DNA of 64,000 nt, taken from the NCBI GenBank assembly GCA_963830495.1, contig CAWHMS010000002.1, forward strand, positions 1,116,001 to 1,180,000, given 5' to 3'. Of the stretch, positions 27,325 to 35,011 are shown in pieces. Origin of the DNA: CAWHMS01 sp963830495 (GTDB lineage: Bacteria; Actinomycetota; Actinomycetes; Propionibacteriales; Nocardioidaceae). The notes under the pieces were generated by a model. That model was not told the origin of the DNA. It ran no database searches and saw only the letters and a list, made by a program, of their open reading frames with translations. The position numbers and the translations under genes were made by a program. The number at the start of each line of letters is the position of its first letter. Positions within the stretch are counted from its first letter, which is position 1.

Positions 27325-28662
27325 CTACGCTCCCCGGAACCGGTTGATCGCCTCGAGGTGCCGGTCGCGCGTCGCGTGATCGCGCACTCCGAGCCCTTCC
27401 TCCGGTGACAAGCAGAGTACCCCGACCTTGCCCTGATGCTGGTTATGGTGCACCTCCAGCGCAGCCTGTCCGGTCTCGGCCAGCGGATAGGTCTTGCTGA
27501 GGGTCGGGTGCACCAGTCCGCGGCTGATCAGCCGGTTGGCCTCCCAGGCCTCCCGGTAGTTGGCGAAGTGCGACCCGATGATCCGCTTGAGGCTCATCCA
27601 CAGGTAGCGGTTGTCGTATTCGTGCAGGTAGCCCGACGTGGAGGCGCAGGTGACGATGGTGCCGCCCTTGCGCGCCACGAACACTGACGCGCCGAAGGTC
27701 TCGCGGCCAGGGTGCTCGAACACGATGTCCGGGTCGTCGCCCCCGGTCAGGTCGCGGATCCGGGCACCGAGGCGGCGCCACTCCCGCGGATCCTGGGTGG
27801 TCTCGTCGCTCCAGAAGCGGAAGTCCTCGGCCCGGCGGTCGATGATGAGCTCGGCTCCCATCCGTCGGCAGAGCTCGGCCTTGTCCTCCGACGAGACGAC
27901 GCAGACCGGGGTCGCGCCTCCGTTGAGCGCCATTTGGGTGGCATACGACCCGAGGCCGCCGGAGGCGCCCCAGATCAGCACGGTGTCACCCTGCTTGAGC
28001 TGTGCACCGTTGCGCGAGACCAGCTGCCGGTACGCCGTCGAGTTCACCAGCCCGGGGCAGGCAGCCTCCTCCCAGGTCAAGTGGGCGGGCTTAGGCATCA
28101 GCTGGTTGGCCTTGACCAGGGCCAGCTGCGCCAGGCCACCGAAGTTGGTCTCGAACCCCCAGATCCGCTGCTCCGGATCCAGCATCGTGTCGTTGTGCCC
28201 GTCCGGGCTCTCCAGCTCGACGGACAGGCAGTGCGCGACCACCTCGTCGCCAGGCTGCCAGGCGTGCACGCCCGCACCGGTGCGCAACACGACTCCGGCC
28301 AGGTCCGACCCCACGACGTGGTAGGGCAGGTCGTGCCGGGCGGTCAGCGGCGACAACCGCCCGTAGCGCTCCAGGAAGGCGAACGTCGGCACGGGTTCGA
28401 AGATGCTGGTCCACACCGTGTTGTAGTTGATCGCCGAGGCCATCACGGCGACGATCGCCTCGCCGGGACCGAGCGCCGGCGTCGCCACCTCCTCCACGTG
28501 CAGGCTCTTGCGCGGGTCCTTGTCGGGCGAGGCGAGGCCCTCGAACATGCCGATCTCGTCCCGGTGGACGGTGGTGGCGAGATAGGAGTCCGGGAGCGGA
28601 AGCGCGGCGACGTCCGCCGATGCGGACTCCTCGCTGAGGATCGCGTCGAGGAACTCTTTCAT
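27325..28662 (-). CDS. ccrA: Crotonyl-CoA carboxylase/reductase
   Basis: NADPH-dependent reductive carboxylation of crotonyl-CoA to (2S)-ethylmalonyl-CoA, the defining step of the ethylmalonyl-CoA pathway and a source of polyketide extender units. Counting from ATG 28662 (445 aa), the four CO2-binding residues of characterised CCR fall at the same numbers: N81 (INYNTVW), F170-E171 (WGFETNFGG) and H365 (IIGSHFANY). The NADPH loop is WGASGGLGSYATQMAL near 231. Lack of any of these would indicate a plain enoyl reductase, so carboxylase activity is well supported. The in-frame extension to 28713 has no ribosome site. Confidence 0.95.
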   Translation of the reverse strand: MKEFLDAILSEESASADVAALPLPDSYLATTVHRDEIGMFEGLASPDKDPRKSLHVEEVATPALGPGEAIVAVMASAINYNTVWTSIFEPVPTFAFLERYGRLSPLTARHDLPYHVVGSDLAGVVLRTGAGVHAWQPGDEVVAHCLSVELESPDGHNDTMLDPEQRIWGFETNFGGLAQLALVKANQLMPKPAHLTWEEAACPGLVNSTAYRQLVSRNGAQLKQGDTVLIWGASGGLGSYATQMALNGGATPVCVVSSEDKAELCRRMGAELIIDRRAEDFRFWSDETTQDPREWRRLGARIRDLTGGDDPDIVFEHPGRETFGASVFVARKGGTIVTCASTSGYLHEYDNRYLWMSLKRIIGSHFANYREAWEANRLISRGLVHPTLSKTYPLAETGQAALEVHHNQHQGKVGVLCLSPEEGLGVRDHATRDRHLEAINRFRGA

Positions 28663-28828
28663 GGCGGCTCGTCTCTGGTGTCGGCTGTCTCCGTGGCGGC
28701 GCGCTGCGGCCATGGTGCCTGAGAAATCTAGCGAGCGTGACTAGTCGCCGGTAAGCCGTGTGACCGAGGTCGCATCGCCACCCGGAGACGAGCCCCGCCC
28801 CGAGCCAGGATGCCAGCCCGGCCCCGGG

Positions 28829-29263
28829 TCAGGAGGCAGGCTCCACGAGCTCGACCAGGACACCGCCCGCGTCCTTGGGGTGGATGAAGTTGATCCGGCT
28901 GTCCGCCGTACCTCGGCGCGGTTCGTCGTACAGCAGCCGCATGCCCTGCGCGCGTACGGCGTCCATCGCCTCGGTGATCGAGGTGACCCGGTAGGCGACC
29001 TGCTGCACCCCGGGACCCGAGCGCTCCAGGAAGCGGGCTATCGCCGACTGCGCCGTCAGCGGAGCCAACAGCTGCAGGCGGCTGTCGGATCCTCCCACGG
29101 CCAGCATGGCCTCGCGGACTCCCTGCTCCTCGTTGGTCTCCTCGTGCACGACGGCGAAGCCGAAGTTGTCGCGGTAGAAGTCGACCGCGGCATCGAGGTC
29201 ATCGACGGCGATGCCGACATGGTCGATGGCCGTGATCAGCTGGGCCGGGAACATGGCAGCCAT
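28829..29263 (-). CDS. mce: Methylmalonyl/ethylmalonyl-CoA epimerase
   Basis: Interconverts the (2R) and (2S) forms of methylmalonyl-CoA, and often ethylmalonyl-CoA, linking carboxylases to B12 mutases. It is a 144-residue VOC-fold protein: ITAIDHVGIAVDDLDAAVDF at the N-terminus, FVVHEETNEEQGVREAML-type central strand, GMRLLYDEPRRGTADSRINF, then HPKDAGGVLVELVEP with the metal-ligand Glu. The usual HH pair of the metal site reads QQ here (GVQQVAYRV). It is divergent from the thiolase gene, as mce and fadA4 are neighbours in M. tuberculosis. Confidence 0.9.
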   Translation of the reverse strand: MAAMFPAQLITAIDHVGIAVDDLDAAVDFYRDNFGFAVVHEETNEEQGVREAMLAVGGSDSRLQLLAPLTAQSAIARFLERSGPGVQQVAYRVTSITEAMDAVRAQGMRLLYDEPRRGTADSRINFIHPKDAGGVLVELVEPAS

Positions 29264-29431
29264 CGTGCCGCGTCACCGCGGCAGCGCTCCACCAGGTGTG
29301 ACCAGACAGACAGCCGGTCCCGCCGGCCCGCATTCCCGCTCGGCTTCCCGCTGGGTACTGTGGCGAGACAACGAGGCGCGCCGGCACCTGGCAGGTGCCG
29401 GTCGTGGTGAACCACCAGGAGGAACCAGCCC

Positions 29432-30622
29432 ATGTCAGACACGGTGATCGTCGCGGGAGTCAGGACACCGATCGGCCGGTTCCTCGGTGGGCTCAAGGAC
29501 CTCAGCGCCGCCGACCTCGGGGGAGTCGCCATCAAGGCCGCCCTGGAGAAGGCCGGCGTCGCGGGTGACCAGGTCGACTACGTGATCATGGGCCAGGTGC
29601 TCCAGGCCGGGGCGGGCCAGATCCCCGCACGCCAGGCAGCCGTCAAGGCGGGCGTGCCGATGGACGTCCCGGCACTCACCATCAACAAGGTGTGCCTGTC
29701 GGGGATCAACGCCATCGCCCTCGCCGACCAGCTCATCCGCGTGGGGGAGTGCGAGATCGTGGTGGCCGGTGGCATGGAGTCGATGACCAACGCACCGCAC
29801 CTGGCACCGAAGGCACGCGAGGGCTACAAGTACGGCGACGTCACACTGCGCGACCACATGGCCTACGACGGGCTGTGGGACGTGTTCACCGACCAGGCCA
29901 TGGGCAGCCTCACCGAGACCCGCAACGCCGGCGCCGAGCACCTCACCCGGGAAGAGCAGGATGCGTTCTCCGCGCGCTCACACCAGCTCGCCGCCAGCGG
30001 CTGGAAGAACGGACTCTTCGCCGACGAGGTGGTGCCCGTCGAGGTGCCGCAGCGACGTGGCGACCCACTGGTCGTGGGCGAGGACGAGGGGATCCGCGGG
30101 GACACGACGGTCGAGTCGCTGGCCAAGCTGCGTCCGGCCTTCGCCAAGGACGGCACGATCACAGCCGGTTCCGCATCGCAGATTTCTGACGGCGCCTGCG
30201 CCGTGGTCGTGATGAGCAAGGCGAAGGCGCAGGAGCTCGGGCTGGGCTGGCTGGCCGAGATCGGTGCGTCCGGCCAGGTGGCGGGCCCCGACAGCACCTT
30301 GCAGTCCCAACCCGCCGAGGCGATCAGGCAGGCGTGTGCCAAGGAGGGCATCGAGGTGTCTGACCTCGATCTGGTGGAGATCAACGAGGCCTTCGCAGCC
30401 GTGGGGATCGCCAGCACCCGTGAGCTCGGCATCGACGCCGACAAGGTCAACGTCAACGGCGGTGCCATCTCCCTGGGCCACCCGATCGGCATGTCGGGTG
30501 CGCGCATCGTGTTGCACCTGGCGCTGGAGCTCCAGCGCCGCGGCGGCGGCGTCGGCGCCGCCGCCCTGTGCGGCGGTGGTGGTCAGGGCGACGCGCTGAT
30601 CGTCCGCGTGCCGTCCGCGTGA
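29432..30622 (+). CDS. Acetyl-CoA C-acetyltransferase (thiolase)
   Basis: Condenses two acetyl-CoA to acetoacetyl-CoA or cleaves 3-ketoacyl-CoA. The 396 residues have the acyl-enzyme cysteine in INKVCLSGINAI near residue 89, the catalytic histidine in GGAISLGHPIGMSGAR, and the second cysteine in ALCGGGGQGDALI. A strong aggagg site precedes ATG 29432. It overlaps meaB by four bases. Together with the hydroxyacyl-CoA dehydrogenase and CCR it could supply acetoacetyl-CoA, then crotonyl-CoA, to the ethylmalonyl-CoA pathway. Confidence 0.95.
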   Translation: MSDTVIVAGVRTPIGRFLGGLKDLSAADLGGVAIKAALEKAGVAGDQVDYVIMGQVLQAGAGQIPARQAAVKAGVPMDVPALTINKVCLSGINAIALADQLIRVGECEIVVAGGMESMTNAPHLAPKAREGYKYGDVTLRDHMAYDGLWDVFTDQAMGSLTETRNAGAEHLTREEQDAFSARSHQLAASGWKNGLFADEVVPVEVPQRRGDPLVVGEDEGIRGDTTVESLAKLRPAFAKDGTITAGSASQISDGACAVVVMSKAKAQELGLGWLAEIGASGQVAGPDSTLQSQPAEAIRQACAKEGIEVSDLDLVEINEAFAAVGIASTRELGIDADKVNVNGGAISLGHPIGMSGARIVLHLALELQRRGGGVGAAALCGGGGQGDALIVRVPSA

Positions 30623-31662
30623 ACGAAGCCCCGGACGCTGCGGTTGCTGCGGACACCTCACCTGCTCCGCCGCGGGCAGCCGCAGCCGCGCCGGGCATCG
30701 GACGACGTACCGGCCGAGGGCAGCTCGGCGTCTCAGAGCTGGTACGGCGCGCGCAGGACGGCGACCCCCGCGCGGTGGCACGGCTCATCTCGATGGTCGA
30801 GGACGCCTCGCCAGTGCTGCGCGAGGTGGCCGAGCAGCTGGCGCCCGCCGCCGGGCATGCGGAGATCATCGGCATCACCGGCTCGCCGGGCGTCGGCAAG
30901 TCGACCTCCACCGCGGCCCTGGTGTCGGCGCTTCGCGCCCAGGGCAAGCGAGTGGGCATCCTCGCCGTCGACCCCTCCTCCCCGTTCTCCGGCGGTGCGC
31001 TGCTCGGTGATCGGGTCCGGATGCAGGATCACGCCACCGACCGCGACGTCTACATCCGGTCGATGGCCAGCCGGGGACACCTGGGCGGACTCGCCTGGGC
31101 GACCCCCCAGGCGTTGCGAGTGCTCGACGCGGCCGGGTGCGACGTCGTCCTGATCGAGACCGTCGGCGTCGGCCAGTCCGAGGTGGAGATCGCCGGACTG
31201 GCCGACACCACGCTGGTGCTGCTGGCTCCCGGGATGGGAGACGGAATCCAGGCGGCCAAGGCAGGCATCCTCGAGATCGGCGACGTGTACGTCGTCAACA
31301 AGGCCGACCGCGACGGCGCCGACCAGGTGGTGCGCGACCTCCGGTCGGTGCTCAGTCTCGGCGCCGACAAGGCTCGCTGGCGGCCGCCGATCGTCAAGAC
31401 CGTCGCGCAGCGCGGCACCGGCTTCGACGATCTGCTCGACGCGATCGGCCGGCACCGCGCCATGTTGACCGAGACCGGGGGACTGCAGGCGCGACGAGAG
31501 CGGCGGGCCCGCGACGAGATCGAGGCGATCGCGGTGACGTCGCTGCGCGAGCGTTTCGGCGACCTGCACGGGCACGCCGACCTCGACGCCCTGGCGGAGC
31601 GGGTCGCGGCCGGTGCGTTGGACCCCTACACGGCGGCGGATCGGCTGCTGGCCGCGCTCTGA
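30619..31662 (+). CDS. meaB: B12-mutase G-protein chaperone MeaB
   Basis: GTPase that loads and protects adenosylcobalamin on acyl-CoA mutases. From GTG 30619 (347 aa) it has the P-loop GITGSPGVGKST near residue 92, LAVDPSSPFSGGALLGDRVR, the switch segment VLIETVGVGQSEVEIAGLAD, and the guanine-specificity motif VVNKAD. The start overlaps the thiolase stop (GTGA), so the longer frame from 30568 is rejected. In this window it could serve the ethylmalonyl- and isobutyryl-type mutases. Confidence 0.93.
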   Translation: MNEAPDAAVAADTSPAPPRAAAAAPGIGRRTGRGQLGVSELVRRAQDGDPRAVARLISMVEDASPVLREVAEQLAPAAGHAEIIGITGSPGVGKSTSTAALVSALRAQGKRVGILAVDPSSPFSGGALLGDRVRMQDHATDRDVYIRSMASRGHLGGLAWATPQALRVLDAAGCDVVLIETVGVGQSEVEIAGLADTTLVLLAPGMGDGIQAAKAGILEIGDVYVVNKADRDGADQVVRDLRSVLSLGADKARWRPPIVKTVAQRGTGFDDLLDAIGRHRAMLTETGGLQARRERRARDEIEAIAVTSLRERFGDLHGHADLDALAERVAAGALDPYTAADRLLAAL

Positions 31663-31760
31663 GGGGTGCCTTCCGACCGTTTCAGACGCGCCGAAAGTGG
31701 TACAGAGAGGTTGGCTGAGTGTCGCACGCACTTGTTTGAGCACCTGGAGGTGAGCGGGCC

Positions 31761-32420
31761 ATGTCCGATCCGACGACCCGTCGAGACGAGCCGACGACCG
31801 GCGCTGCCGCGACCAGTGGCGCGCACTCGAAGCCCGCGGCTGCCGAGACGTACCCGCAGGAGACCTCCCGACACGAGACCTCCGGGCAGGAGGTCGCCCG
31901 CGATCGGTTCGGCGGCGTCAACACCGGAGCGGCGTTCTTCGGTTGGCTGGTCGCCGTCGGTCTGACCGTGCTCTTGGTCGGGATCGTCGGCGCCGCAGCG
32001 ACGGCCGTGGGAGAGACCCTCGACCTGACCCAGAGCGACGCCGAGCGCGAGGCCGAGGCTCTCGGGCTCGCTGCCGGCATCACGCTGGTGGTCGTCTTGA
32101 TGATCGCCTACTACGCCGGCGGCTATGTCAGCGGCCGGATGTCGCGGTTCGACGGCGCCCGGCAAGGCTGGGCGGTGTGGCTGATCGGGGTCGCGGTGGC
32201 GGTCGTCGTTGCGATCACCGGATGGATCTTCGGCAACGAGTACGACCTGTTCGAGCGCGTCGACCTGCCGTCGGTGCCACTCTCTGACGAGACGCTGACC
32301 GCAGGTGGCGTCATCCTCGCCGTGGCCGTCCTGCTCGGCACGCTGCTGGCCGCGCTGGCAGGGGGCAAGGTCGGGCTCCGCTACCACCACAAGGTCGACC
32401 GGGAGCGCCGCACTCCCTGA
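31761..32420 (+). CDS. Hypothetical four-helix membrane protein
   Basis: No family recognised with confidence. The 219 residues have a disordered N-terminus of about 50 residues rich in Thr, Ser, Glu and Pro. Hydrophobic helices follow at about 57-80, 110-130, 135-155 and 180-203 (for example FFGWLVAVGLTVLLVGIVGA and GVILAVAVLLGTLLAALAGG). A short basic tail, GLRYHHKVDRERR, ends the protein. A ggaggtgag site precedes ATG 31761. It stands between meaB and the MarR gene on the same strand, but with a 98-base gap. Confidence 0.7.
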   Translation: MSDPTTRRDEPTTGAAATSGAHSKPAAAETYPQETSRHETSGQEVARDRFGGVNTGAAFFGWLVAVGLTVLLVGIVGAAATAVGETLDLTQSDAEREAEALGLAAGITLVVVLMIAYYAGGYVSGRMSRFDGARQGWAVWLIGVAVAVVVAITGWIFGNEYDLFERVDLPSVPLSDETLTAGGVILAVAVLLGTLLAALAGGKVGLRYHHKVDRERRTP

Positions 32421-32493
32421 GCCGCCTGGCCGGCGGGTGGCCGCCGTACCCGTCTCGGCAGCTGGCGGTGGCAGCGGTCGTCGTCAACGACCC

Positions 32494-32499
32494 TAGGCT
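32494..32499 (+). promoter_or_regulatory. -10 element of a probable leaderless MarR transcript
   Basis: TAGGCT ends eight bases before ATG 32508, with no ribosome-binding site in the gap. Confidence 0.45.
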
Positions 32500-32507
32500 T
32501 CCGAAGC

Positions 32508-33035
32508 ATGACCGCCAGGAAGCCGTTGCCCTTCGACCCGATCGACGAGGCCGCCCGGCAGTGGGCGTTGCGGTGGGGGGCGGTCGAGCAGATGCACGCC
32601 GTGACGTCGCTCATGCGTGTGCAGCAGTTGGTGCTGGCACAGCTCGACGAGCTGCTCAGGCCGCACGGGCTGACTTTCGCCCGCTACGAGGCGCTGGTGT
32701 TGCTGACCTTCTCGCGGTCCGGTGCCCTCCCCCTCGGCAAGATGGGGGAGCGGCTCCAGGTGCATCCGACCTCCATCACCTCGATCGTCGACCGTCTCGC
32801 CTCCGCTGGACTCGTCGTGCGCAAGCCGCATCCCGACGACGGGCGGGCCGTGCTGGCGGAGATCACGGCGGCGGGGCGGGTGGTCGTCGAGGCGGCGACC
32901 TCGGATCTGGTGGCCGCCCGGTTCGCCATCGCCGAGACCCCGGTGGGCGATCTGCGCGCGCTGTCGGCGCTGCTGAAGCCCGTACGTCGTCGGGCCGGCG
33001 ACTACGACGAGGGCAACGGCTCGCGCCAGGGCTGA
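32508..33035 (+). CDS. MarR-family transcriptional regulator
   Basis: A 175-residue winged-helix regulator. The DNA-binding part reads LRPHGLTFARYEALVLLTF, then LPLGKMGERLQVHPTSITSI as recognition region, then DRLASAGLVVRKPHPDDGRA, the DR..GL..R..DD.R wing that defines MarR. It lies 100 bases before the icmA-like mutase on the same strand, with a palindromic site between them (33074-33093). It may therefore control the mutase in response to an acyl-CoA or related ligand, which is inferred only from position. Confidence 0.88.
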   Translation: MTARKPLPFDPIDEAARQWALRWGAVEQMHAVTSLMRVQQLVLAQLDELLRPHGLTFARYEALVLLTFSRSGALPLGKMGERLQVHPTSITSIVDRLASAGLVVRKPHPDDGRAVLAEITAAGRVVVEAATSDLVAARFAIAETPVGDLRALSALLKPVRRRAGDYDEGNGSRQG

Positions 33036-33073
33036 GAGTTGGCCGGTGCTCGCCCCACGACGTACCCTGGAAT

Positions 33074-33093
33074 TTGGTAGGACGTCCAACTAG
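33074..33093. promoter_or_regulatory. Candidate operator before the mutase gene
   Basis: TTGGTAGGACGTCCAACTAG contains the perfect palindrome GGACGTCC (33080-33087), with partly symmetrical flanks. It is 43 bases before the mutase start and just after the MarR gene. Confidence 0.4.
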
Positions 33094-33135
33094 CTCCACG
33101 CGCACCCGCACCGACCCAGTCGTCCGGAGGACCAC

Positions 33136-34884
33136 ATGAGCCAGACCCCAGCCGCCGAGACCGGCCGAGCACGCTGGCAGCAGCGCTACGCCACCTCCCT
33201 TACCCGCGACACCGACTTCACCACCCTGTCCGGTGTCGAGGTCGACCCCGTCTACGGGCCGGAGGACGAGTCAGCCGTGCCGGACTTCGAGCGGATCGGC
33301 TGGCCGGGGGAGTTCCCGTTCACCCGTGGGCTCTACGCCACCGGCTACCGCGGACGCGCCTGGACGATCCGCCAGTTCGCCGGCTTCGGCAACGCGGAGC
33401 AGACCAACGAGCGCTACAAGATGATCCTCGGCCGCGGCGGTGGCGGCCTGTCGGTGGCCTTCGACATGCCGACCCTGATGGGCCGCGACAGCGACGACCC
33501 CAAGGCGTTGGGAGAGGTCGGGCACTGCGGCGTGGCGGTCGACTCCGCCGTGGACATGGGGGCGCTCTTCGCCGGGATCGACCTCGAGTCGGTCACCACG
33601 TCGATGACCATCTCGGGCCCGGCCGTACCGGTGTTCTGCATGTACCTCGTGGCGGCCGAGCGCCAGGGCGCCTCGGTCGGCAAGCTCAACGGCACGTTGC
33701 AGACCGACATCTTCAAGGAGTACATCGCGCAGAAGGAGTGGCTCTTCGGGCCGGAGCCGCACCTGCGTCTGATCGGCGACCTGATGGAGTACTGCGCGCA
33801 TGACATCCCGGCGTACAAGCCGCTCAGCGTCTCCGGCTACCACATCCGGGAGGCGGGTTCGACCGCCGCGCAGGAGCTGGCGTTCACGCTTGCCGACGGG
33901 TTCGGCTACGTCGAGTTGGGGCTGTCCCGTGGTCTCGACGTGGACCTGTTCGCGCCCGGGCTGTCGTTCTTCTTCGACGCGCACGTCGACTTCTTCGAGG
34001 AGATCGCGAAGTTCCGCGCCGCCCGCCGGATCTGGGCCCGCTGGCTGCGCGACGTCTACGGCGCCACGACCGAGAAGGCCCAGTGGTTGCGCTTCCATAC
34101 CCAGACGGCCGGGGTGTCGCTGACCGCCCAACAGCCCTACAACAACGTCGTCCGGACGGCGGTCGAGGCGCTGGCAGCCGTGCTCGGCGGCACCAACTCG
34201 CTGCACACCAACGCCCTGGACGAGACGCTGGCGCTGCCGTCGGAGCAGGCTGCCGAGATCGCCCTGCGCACACAGCAGGTGCTCATGGAGGAGACCGGAG
34301 TCGTCAACGTCGCCGACCCGCTGGGCGGCGCGTGGTACGTCGAAGCGCTCACCGACAAGATCGAGGCCGAGGCGGAGGCGATCTTCGACCACATCCTGGC
34401 CATGGGCGGGTCGAAGCTCAGGTCACGCGACACCGAGGAGCTCGCCGACGCGATGCGCGCGACCGGGCAGGGGAGCGGTGCGGTGTGGCCCATGACCGCG
34501 GGGATCCTGCGCGGGATCGAGGACGGCTGGTTCATGGCGGAGATCGCCGAGTCGGCCTTCCAGTACCAGACCGCGCTGGAGAAGGGCGACAAGTCGGTCG
34601 TCGGGGTCAACTGCCATCTGCCTTCGGTGACCCACGAGCTGGAGATCCTGCGGGTCTCGCACGAGGTCGAGGTCGAGCAGGTCCGCGCGCTTGCGGCTCG
34701 ACGCGTCAGCCGCGACGACGGCGCCGTACGGTCGGCGCTGGACCGGATGGTGCAGGTGTCACGTACCGACAACAACATGATCCCCGCCATGCTGGACGCC
34801 GCCCGAGCCGAGGCGACGCTGGGCGAGATCTGTGACGCGCTGCGCGCCGAGTGGGGCGAGTACCGGGAGCCGGCGCGCTTCTGA
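33136..34884 (+). CDS. icmA: B12-dependent acyl-CoA mutase large subunit, isobutyryl-CoA mutase-like
   Basis: A 582-residue mutase barrel without a cobalamin domain, so it needs a separate small B12-binding subunit not found in the window. Automated annotation would probably call it methylmalonyl-CoA mutase. However, the position of substrate Tyr89 of that enzyme is F81 (IRQFAGFG) and the position of Arg207 is Q199 (EYIAQKEWLFGP). Phe and Gln at these sites mark isobutyryl-CoA mutase (F80/Q198 in S. cinnamonensis IcmA), which takes butyryl/isobutyryl-CoA with no carboxylate. The active-site His is in SGYHIREAGS (H236). A ggagga site precedes ATG 33136. Confidence 0.82.
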   Translation: MSQTPAAETGRARWQQRYATSLTRDTDFTTLSGVEVDPVYGPEDESAVPDFERIGWPGEFPFTRGLYATGYRGRAWTIRQFAGFGNAEQTNERYKMILGRGGGGLSVAFDMPTLMGRDSDDPKALGEVGHCGVAVDSAVDMGALFAGIDLESVTTSMTISGPAVPVFCMYLVAAERQGASVGKLNGTLQTDIFKEYIAQKEWLFGPEPHLRLIGDLMEYCAHDIPAYKPLSVSGYHIREAGSTAAQELAFTLADGFGYVELGLSRGLDVDLFAPGLSFFFDAHVDFFEEIAKFRAARRIWARWLRDVYGATTEKAQWLRFHTQTAGVSLTAQQPYNNVVRTAVEALAAVLGGTNSLHTNALDETLALPSEQAAEIALRTQQVLMEETGVVNVADPLGGAWYVEALTDKIEAEAEAIFDHILAMGGSKLRSRDTEELADAMRATGQGSGAVWPMTAGILRGIEDGWFMAEIAESAFQYQTALEKGDKSVVGVNCHLPSVTHELEILRVSHEVEVEQVRALAARRVSRDDGAVRSALDRMVQVSRTDNNMIPAMLDAARAEATLGEICDALRAEWGEYREPARF

Positions 34885-34935
34885 GCGGACGGCGCGCCCT
34901 TCTCTCCGGCCGCCGTCGCCAGCGCCACCCGATGT

Positions 34936-34995
34936 CCAGGATTCGTCCGACGATCCGCGGAATGGTGTGGCGGGTTCGGCTCGGACGAATCCTGG
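34936..34995. repeat. Perfect 15-bp inverted repeat between convergent genes
   Basis: CCAGGATTCGTCCGA at 34936-34950 is exactly reverse-complemented at 34981-34995, with a 30-base loop. It lies between the convergent ends of the mutase and phytase genes. Probable bidirectional terminator or a palindromic repeat element. Confidence 0.7.
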
Positions 34996-35011
34996 CGGCG
35001 GCGGAGGGCGC

